Shown here: in pieces, positions 59,371-64,000 of the stretch | How the letters are laid out: each line of letters opens with the position of its first letter | Numbering within the stretch: position 1 is the first letter of the stretch | Assembly (NCBI GenBank): GCA_002366565.1 | Contig: DFBJ01000009.1 | Coordinates: 496,001 to 560,000 of the forward strand | Length of the DNA: 64,000 bases | Source: Bacteriovoracaceae bacterium UBA3083 | GTDB taxonomy: Bacteria > Bdellovibrionota > Bacteriovoracia > Bacteriovoracales > Bacteriovoracaceae | Direction: 5' to 3' | Made by a program: the position numbers and the translations under genes | Notes under the pieces: model-generated | Databases searched by the model: none | What the model was told of the DNA's origin: nothing | Seen by the model: the letters and a program-made list of their open reading frames with translations, nothing else

Positions 59371-59553
59371 TGAGTATGATTTAATACTTTTTACTCAGCT
59401 CATATTATAACATATTGAAATTTCAGTGCACGACTCTAGAAGTGGGCAGTTTTTTAGATTTTTAAATCTGTCTAAAATGATCAAAAATACTCGTAACTAC
59501 TCATAAATACTCATTTTGAGTAAAAAGTTTATTTTTTTACTCACTCTTACTCA
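59371..59553. promoter_or_regulatory. TACTCA operator array between the RHH operon and the 59605 gene
   Basis: TACTCA or its complement TGAGTA occurs at 59371-59376 (TGAGTA), 59392-59397, 59498-59503, 59508-59513, 59517-59522 (TGAGTA), 59538-59543 and 59548-59553, with TACTCG at 59488-59493. The direct sites start at 59488, 59498, 59508, 59538 and 59548, all on one 10-bp grid. The pair near the RHH gene faces inward, and one half touches its Shine-Dalgarno. Iterated short half-sites are typical of ribbon-helix-helix repressors (omega, MetJ). Confidence 0.78.
59404..59412 (-). promoter_or_regulatory. Extended -10 promoter of the RHH operon
   Basis: On the minus strand TGTTATAAT: TG, T, then the perfect TATAAT (59409-59404). 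The expected start, about 59397, falls on a TACTCA site, which fits repression. Confidence 0.55.
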
Positions 59554-59604
59554 GATATACGTCATTATGACTTAAGAGAAGGCAACCAACGAGAGGTGTT
59601 GAAC

Positions 59605-59910
59605 ATGAGTGATTTAATCGAAGACATTATTTTGACTGAGAACTGCTTAACCAAAGCACGTGAGGCCGGAATAAGTATCAGGAAGATTTTTGAAGCGATT
59701 ACTTATGGAACACCTTGGGTTACAGACTTAGGAGGTTTAAGCTTTTACTATGGTTCAATAGAAGTACTGACTTGTGCTAATTTTGAATATGCTATTACTG
59801 TTATTGATCATGGGCAAGATACCACCCACCAAATTGCCCTTGAGGATTTTAGTTCGATTGTCCCCCAAAATAGAGAACACTTAGTTTATGCAGAACGTAT
59901 GTTGAGTTAA
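59605..59910 (+). CDS. Small cytoplasmic protein of unknown function, divergent from the RHH operon
   Basis: 101 residues, acidic, mixed helix and strand, no signal peptide. Ser-Asp-Leu-Ile-Glu-Asp opens it; LTCANFEYAITVIDHGQDTTHQ and EHLVYAERML follow. I do not recognise the family. The start 59605 has GAGAGG 8 nt upstream. It is transcribed away from the TACTCA array and probably shares its control with the RHH operon. Confidence 0.68.
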   Translation: MSDLIEDIILTENCLTKAREAGISIRKIFEAITYGTPWVTDLGGLSFYYGSIEVLTCANFEYAITVIDHGQDTTHQIALEDFSSIVPQNREHLVYAERMLS

Positions 59911-59921
59911 AAGTGTAAGTC

Positions 59922-59960
59922 TCTCGCTAAGAATATGGACTGTTCTTAGCGAGATCTTTT
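59922..59960. terminator. Terminator between the 59605 gene and hutU
   Basis: Perfect 12-bp stem TCTCGCTAAGAA (59922-59933), loop TATGGACTG, TTCTTAGCGAGA (59943-59954), then TCTTTTCTT on the plus strand. Confidence 0.85.
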
Positions 59961-59961
59961 C

Positions 59962-61959
59962 TTAAAGTAGGTCTTCGTCTACTAAGTTTGGAATTGTCAC
60001 ATTTAAAAGAGGTTCTTTTTCCATTGCTCTTTTTATAGCAAATGTAGCACCTTCATTTCTTGCCCAACTTCTTCTATTGATTCCGTTGTTAACATCCCAA
60101 AAGAGCATTGATTTAATTCTTTTATCACATTCCTCTGAACCATCAATGACCATTCCAAAGCCACCATTTACAACTTCTCCCCAGCCAACGCCACCGCCGT
60201 TGTGAAGAGATACCCATGTTGCTCCTCTGAATGAGTCACCAACAAAGTTTTGTACTGCCATATCAGCAGTGAAGCTAGAACCATCGTAGATATTTGATGT
60301 TTCTCTATAAGGTGAGTCAGTACCTGAAACATCATGATGATCTCTTCCAAGAACAATTGGTGCCTTAATTACTCCATCTCTGATTGCTTTATTAAATGCT
60401 AGAGCAATCTCTATTCTTCCGTCACTGTCAGCATAAAGAATTCTAGCTTTTGATCCAACTACAAGTTTATTTTCTCTTGCGCCTTCAATCCAAGTTATAT
60501 TGTCTTGCATCTGTTGCTTAATCTCTACAGGAGAGTCCTTCATTAGCTTGTTTAAAACATCACAAGCAATTTCATCTGTCTTATCAAGATCACTTTGATC
60601 AGAACTCGTACAAACCCATCTAAATGGTCCAAAACCATAATCAAAACACATAGGACCCATAATATCTTGAACATAACTTGGGTACTTAAACTTTCCATTT
60701 TCATCTAAGATATCTGCACCTGCACGTGAGGCTTCTAATAGGAATGCGTTTCCATAGTCAAAGAAGTACATTCCCTTTGCTACTAATTTATTAACGACTG
60801 CAACATGTCTTCTTAAAGTCTCTTGAACAAGAGCTTTAAACTTCTCAGGCTCATTTGCCATTAAGTTATTAGATTCTTCAAAGCTAATGTCTGCAGGGTA
60901 ATAACCACCTGCCCAAGGATTGTGTAAAGAAGTTTGATCTGATCCAATCTCTACATGAATATTTTCTTTCTCTAGCATTTCCCAAAGGTTTACTATATTT
61001 CCTTGATAAGCAATTGAGACGACTTCTTTATTTGCTTTTGCTTCTTTTACTCTTGTCGCTAACTTTGTAAGATCTGTAAAAACTTCGTCAACCCAACCTT
61101 GCTCAAAGCGAGTCTGAACTGCCTTTTCATTTACTTCGGCAACTAAGCCAATACATCCAGCAATAACTGCAGCTTTAGGTTGAGCACCGCTCATTCCACC
61201 AAGACCAGCTGTTACAAATAGCTTTCCTGCTAGATCTGTTTCTCCGTTACTAATTTTTCTTCCGGCATTTAGAACTGTAATCGTTGTTCCGTGAACAATT
61301 CCCTGTGGGCCAATATACATAAATGAACCAGCTGTCATTTGACCATATTGAGTTACACCAAGAGCATTAAACTTCTCCCAGTCATCTGGCTTCGAATAAT
61401 TTGGAATCATCATACCATTTGTAACAATGACTCTTGGAGCCCCTGGATGAGATGGAAATAGTCCAGCTGGATGTCCAGAATATAGGGCCAGTGTTTGCTC
61501 ATCTGTCATTGTCGCTAGATACTTCATTGTAAGTAAGTACTGGGCCCAGTTTTGAAATACAGCTCCGTTTCCACCATAAGTGATTAACTCATGTGGATGT
61601 TGAGCAACAGCGTAATCTAGGTTATTTGAAAGCATTAGCATAATCGCAGCAGCTTGTTTTGATTTGTGTGGGTATTCTTCAATTGAGCGAGCTGAAATCT
61701 TATAATCAGGTCTGAATCTATACATATAGATTCTTCCATAAGTTTCTAGTTCTTCTTTAAATTCCTGAGCTAGTTCTGCATGAAACTCTTTATCAAAATA
61801 TCTAAGAGCATTCTTTAATGCGAGCTTCTTCTCCTCTTCGTTAAGAATGGCCTTACGCTTTGGAGCATGATTAATATCTGGCTCGTATATTTTCTTTGGC
61901 GGGAGTACTGCTGGAATTCCTTCTAGAATCTTTTGTTGAAACTCTTCTTTACTCATCAT
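59962..61959 (-). CDS. hutU: Urocanate hydratase, long (eukaryote/Myxococcus-like) form
   Basis: About 665 residues; typical proteobacterial HutU is near 555 and mammalian UROC1 is 676. It hydrates urocanate to imidazolone propionate in histidine breakdown. It follows UROC1 closely: RNALRYF-like LKNALRYFD, GRIYMYRFRPD, TYGGNGAVFQNWAQ, YSGHPAGLFP, QMTAGSFMYIGPQGIVHGT, GLGGMSGAQPKAA, the catalytic Cys in GPFRWVCTSSD, RDHHDVSGTDSPYRETSNIYDG and LHNGGGVGWGEVVNGGFGM. Start 61959 has AAGGGA 9 nt upstream; the ATG at 61998 adds an unlikely tail. No hutH, hutI or hutG lies beside it. Confidence 0.95.
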   Translation of the reverse strand: MMSKEEFQQKILEGIPAVLPPKKIYEPDINHAPKRKAILNEEEKKLALKNALRYFDKEFHAELAQEFKEELETYGRIYMYRFRPDYKISARSIEEYPHKSKQAAAIMLMLSNNLDYAVAQHPHELITYGGNGAVFQNWAQYLLTMKYLATMTDEQTLALYSGHPAGLFPSHPGAPRVIVTNGMMIPNYSKPDDWEKFNALGVTQYGQMTAGSFMYIGPQGIVHGTTITVLNAGRKISNGETDLAGKLFVTAGLGGMSGAQPKAAVIAGCIGLVAEVNEKAVQTRFEQGWVDEVFTDLTKLATRVKEAKANKEVVSIAYQGNIVNLWEMLEKENIHVEIGSDQTSLHNPWAGGYYPADISFEESNNLMANEPEKFKALVQETLRRHVAVVNKLVAKGMYFFDYGNAFLLEASRAGADILDENGKFKYPSYVQDIMGPMCFDYGFGPFRWVCTSSDQSDLDKTDEIACDVLNKLMKDSPVEIKQQMQDNITWIEGARENKLVVGSKARILYADSDGRIEIALAFNKAIRDGVIKAPIVLGRDHHDVSGTDSPYRETSNIYDGSSFTADMAVQNFVGDSFRGATWVSLHNGGGVGWGEVVNGGFGMVIDGSEECDKRIKSMLFWDVNNGINRRSWARNEGATFAIKRAMEKEPLLNVTIPNLVDEDLL

Positions 61960-62029
61960 GATAATGTGTCCCTTTTTATGCTTTAAATTTTGGGTCACTA
62001 TAGCGTCAAAGAGTTGATTTTTCTAGAAG

Positions 62030-62058
62030 TAACAAAAGGTGCGTGGCACCTTTTGTTA
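62030..62058 (-). terminator. Hairpin after the dsbA gene, probable terminator
   Basis: A 13-bp perfect stem, TAACAAAAGGTGC (62030-62042), loop GTG, GCACCTTTTGTTA (62046-62058). The U-run lies within the stem, and the tail is CTTCT. Confidence 0.75.
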
Positions 62059-62089
62059 TTGTCGTATGCGTTAAGTGTTTGATTTGTTA

Positions 62090-62731
62090 TTAAAAATTTT
62101 CTTTGATCTGATCTTCTAGTTGCTTGTAGCCAAAGTCTCTTAATGGCTTTCCATTTATGAAGAATGTTGGAGTTGCTCTTACTCCAAGCTCTCTAGCATC
62201 TGCAAAATCTTGCTCAATAAGCTTTGCAATCGCAGGATCTTGGTAATCTTTCTTTACTTGGTCAACATCTAGTCCAACCATTGGTAAGTAATTCCAGATC
62301 AATTCAGGGCTAGGGTTGTGATGATTTCCCCAAGCAGGTTGGTTTTTAAATAGTATCTCTAAAGTTTCCCAGAATTTTCCCTGCTTCTTTGCAGACTCTA
62401 AAATCGCTATCGCAAACTTCGAATTTCCATGAAATGGAACATATCTAACGACGAGATGAATTTTTCCTTCATATTTCTTCATTAAGTTTTTAACGAACGG
62501 GTGAAACATTCTACAGCTTTCACATTCAGGGTCCATGAATTCCACTAGCTGAACTGGTGCATTCCTTGGTCCCATTTGAGGAGAATGTGCACGCACAAAT
62601 AAACTTTCTTTTTCTTTTGCGGCAATCTCATCTTTCTTGTCTTGGCTACTATTGTAGAAGAAAGTTCCAGCAACAAAGCCAATAATAACTACAATTGAAG
62701 TGGCTAGAACTATAATTTTTTGCTTATTCAT
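62090..62731 (-). CDS. Membrane-anchored DsbA-family thiol oxidase
   Basis: 213 residues with one N-terminal membrane helix (about 5-26), then a thioredoxin-fold with an inserted helical domain. The active site is CESC (Cys70 and Cys73) in FMDPECESCRMFHP, with the cis-Pro in RATPTFFINGK. It would put disulfides into periplasmic proteins. It overlaps the DsbB-like gene by 4 bp, a matched oxidase and recycler pair. Several cysteine-rich secreted proteins in this window are possible clients. Confidence 0.88.
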   Translation of the reverse strand: MNKQKIIVLATSIVVIIGFVAGTFFYNSSQDKKDEIAAKEKESLFVRAHSPQMGPRNAPVQLVEFMDPECESCRMFHPFVKNLMKKYEGKIHLVVRYVPFHGNSKFAIAILESAKKQGKFWETLEILFKNQPAWGNHHNPSPELIWNYLPMVGLDVDQVKKDYQDPAIAKLIEQDFADARELGVRATPTFFINGKPLRDFGYKQLEDQIKENF

Positions 62732-63162
62732 CTTAGGTATCTCCTATAAAAGATGGTGAGGATAATTAAAATTAAACTAAAGGCAATAAATGACATCATT
62801 GGAATAGTGATAAAACCAAGCCAGTTGATCCAAATATCAGCACATGAAACTCCCTCTCTACAAGGAGTAGCGCTTTCTGGGACAATCCCATAGTGAAGAA
62901 GGTTATGGTATAGAGCAGTGAGCCAACCCAAAATAACTAAAGGGAGTGAATACTTAAAAGCACTTCCATCTAAAGAAATTAAGCTGACAACAAAAAATAT
63001 GACAAGTGGATACATGAATATTCTTTGATACCAACATAGCTCGCACGGAGGAAAACCCATCACTTGGCTAAAAAATAAACTTCCAGCTGTGGCGATAAAG
63101 GCTATCACCCAACAACTAAATAATAAGTACCATGCACTTTGATTGTCTTTTAAATTTATCAT
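62728..63162 (-). CDS. DsbB-family disulfide recycling membrane protein
   Basis: 144 residues with four membrane helices. The first redox pair is Cys40/Cys43 in PPCELCWYQRIFMYP and the second is Cys101/Cys107 in TPCREGVSC, the DsbB/BdbC layout. It passes electrons from the DsbA partner to quinone. Start 63162 has GAGG 5 nt upstream; the track-length version from 63225 is not needed. First gene of the dsbB-dsbA pair. Confidence 0.9.
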   Translation of the reverse strand: MINLKDNQSAWYLLFSCWVIAFIATAGSLFFSQVMGFPPCELCWYQRIFMYPLVIFFVVSLISLDGSAFKYSLPLVILGWLTALYHNLLHYGIVPESATPCREGVSCADIWINWLGFITIPMMSFIAFSLILIILTIFYRRYLR

Positions 63163-63232
63163 TAATACCTCTTGAATGAGGATAGCATGATCACGTATTT
63201 GTGTAAAAAGAATTGGGTTTAACAATTATGAT

Positions 63233-63256
63233 AACGGAGCACAGAAGTGCTCCGTT
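63233..63256 (-). terminator. Hairpin after the partial M14 gene
   Basis: Perfect 10-bp stem AACGGAGCAC (63233-63242), loop AGAA, GTGCTCCGTT (63247-63256). The tail on the minus strand is ATAATTG. Confidence 0.6.
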
Positions 63257-63264
63257 GATGAGGA

Positions 63265-64000
63265 TTAAAAATGTAACGGAAGTAGTGATGTACTTAGATT
63301 AACTTCTTTAGTACTTAGTGAATTTCTTCCTTTCTTTAAGCTAAGGCTATACTTACCTTCGTTTAAAACAATGTGATAAGTTCCATCAGGATTTACTTTA
63401 TAATTTTGAAAGACCTCTCCCGAAGAGTCCCTTACTTCTATTTGATAATTTTCTGGGCTTGGATATGTTTCATCAAGTCTTCCTTTAACCCCTGTGGCAG
63501 ACATCTTATCAAGAAGCTTCATCCATGCAGCTCTATTTCTTTTAACAGTCTTGTCTCTCCACTTGTCATAGTTAGGTTGAAATCCTTCTGATCTACTATT
63601 TACTTCTAATACAAATGGGATAACTTGATAGGCGTTATACATCCAGTCAATATCTGACCCATCGACTGAGTAGAGTAGCTCCCAAGCTGTACCTGCTCTG
63701 TAGTCAACACTTTGTCCTATTTCTTGACCAATCTTTTCAACAACTTCTTTTGTCTGAGTTCTAGAACCTTTACAACCCATAGGATAGATAACTATTTCAC
63801 TGTAGGCATGGTAGCTAATATCAAATACAGGTCTGATATCTTTAACTAGATTCATAAGTGCTTGGACCTCTGGTTCAGAACCAGCACTTGGACCTCTGTA
63901 AGTACTAGACCACTTCATGCCACTAGAGCCACCACAGCTTCCCCATAAGTGAGGATAGTTTCTGTTAATATCAACTCCATGACCGTAGTTGGTATTTTTT
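63265..64000 (-). CDS. M14 zinc carboxypeptidase, C-terminal part (runs off the window)
   Basis: The frame is open to the right edge; about 244 residues are visible. NYGHGVDINRNYPHLWG gives the substrate-binding Asn/Arg of carboxypeptidase A-type enzymes, GSSGMKWSS and YRGPSAGSEPEVQAL follow, then the third zinc His in ISYHAYSEIVIYPMG and the catalytic Glu in PFVLEVNS. A beta-sandwich (about the last 80 residues: GVKGRLDETYPSPE, NPDGTYHIVLNEGKY) is a CarboxypepD-regulatory-like domain. It is the third M14 gene of the window. The HxxE zinc site and any signal peptide lie outside. Confidence 0.9.
   Translation of the reverse strand, partial: KNTNYGHGVDINRNYPHLWGSCGGSSGMKWSSTYRGPSAGSEPEVQALMNLVKDIRPVFDISYHAYSEIVIYPMGCKGSRTQTKEVVEKIGQEIGQSVDYRAGTAWELLYSVDGSDIDWMYNAYQVIPFVLEVNSRSEGFQPNYDKWRDKTVKRNRAAWMKLLDKMSATGVKGRLDETYPSPENYQIEVRDSSGEVFQNYKVNPDGTYHIVLNEGKYSLSLKKGRNSLSTKEVNLSTSLLPLHF

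Noticed and set aside
1..64000. Mobile elements, prophage or CRISPR arrays
   Set aside because: No transposase, integrase, phage genes, terminal inverted repeats or regularly spaced repeats were seen; the only repeats are the short ones listed.

Overview
The window is AT-rich, densely coded DNA of a Gram-negative bacterium. The most likely source is a predator of the Bdellovibrio and like organisms, closest in feel to Bacteriovorax/Halobacteriovorax. This is inferred from gene content: three M14 carboxypeptidases, a cytosolic-type CCP among them, secreted metalloprotease- and C92-like proteins, monomeric NADP-isocitrate dehydrogenase, a histone-fold protein, a sphingolipid-desaturase-like enzyme and many small secreted unknowns. 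I see no rRNA, tRNA, CRISPR array, prophage, transposase or integrase. Everything looks chromosomal.

Layout. 1-4.4 kb: the end of a PutP-type symporter, an MscS channel, a LysR regulator, a PqqD-like protein, a cation/H+ antiporter and an RRM RNA-binding protein. 4.5-9 kb: a Zn/Mn-type ABC importer with a His-rich outer-membrane protein and a beta-carbonic anhydrase. 9.2-11.7 kb: a dienelactone hydrolase, then an ECF sigma factor with a membrane partner. The sigma gene is divergent from a secreted DUF3347-like protein, and two identical ECF-type promoters face each other between them. 11.8-21 kb: icd, two peptidases, a YqeY protein, a C92 peptidase, a SpoU methyltransferase and metG. 21-29 kb: pepA, selO, a stanniocalcin-like secreted protein, rlmG, rbgA, a zinc-finger/histone-fold fusion, an RNase D-like exonuclease and a pyroglutamyl peptidase. 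29-31 kb: csp and a DEAD-box helicase, then an HD-GYP-like protein. 32-37 kb: a DES1-like desaturase and a CsoR-controlled copZ-copA-csoR operon. 37-48 kb: HIT, M14 and ABC-F genes, three tandem periplasmic paralogues, exonuclease III, YihY, a secreted phospholipase D, ilvA and a prolyl peptidase. 48-56 kb: a secreted TRP-repeat protein, fxsA, a SUI1 protein, a long DEAD-box helicase, a histidine kinase, a parvulin and radD. 56-64 kb: a GreA-like protein, an RHH/FecR/barrel operon with a phased operator array, long-form hutU, a DsbB/DsbA pair and the end of a third M14 carboxypeptidase.

The strongest leads are: (1) a secreted protein at 24338 whose ten cysteines follow the vertebrate stanniocalcin spacing; (2) matched divergent ECF promoters at 11049-11154; (3) a 10-bp-phased TACTCA operator array beside a ribbon-helix-helix gene at 59.4-59.55 kb; (4) a zinc-finger plus histone-fold protein at 27422; (5) a eukaryote-like sphingolipid desaturase at 31979; (6) several genes without a Shine-Dalgarno sequence whose -10 box ends 5-7 nt before the ATG, which suggests leaderless mRNAs. 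All family calls are from reading the sequence; no database search was run.
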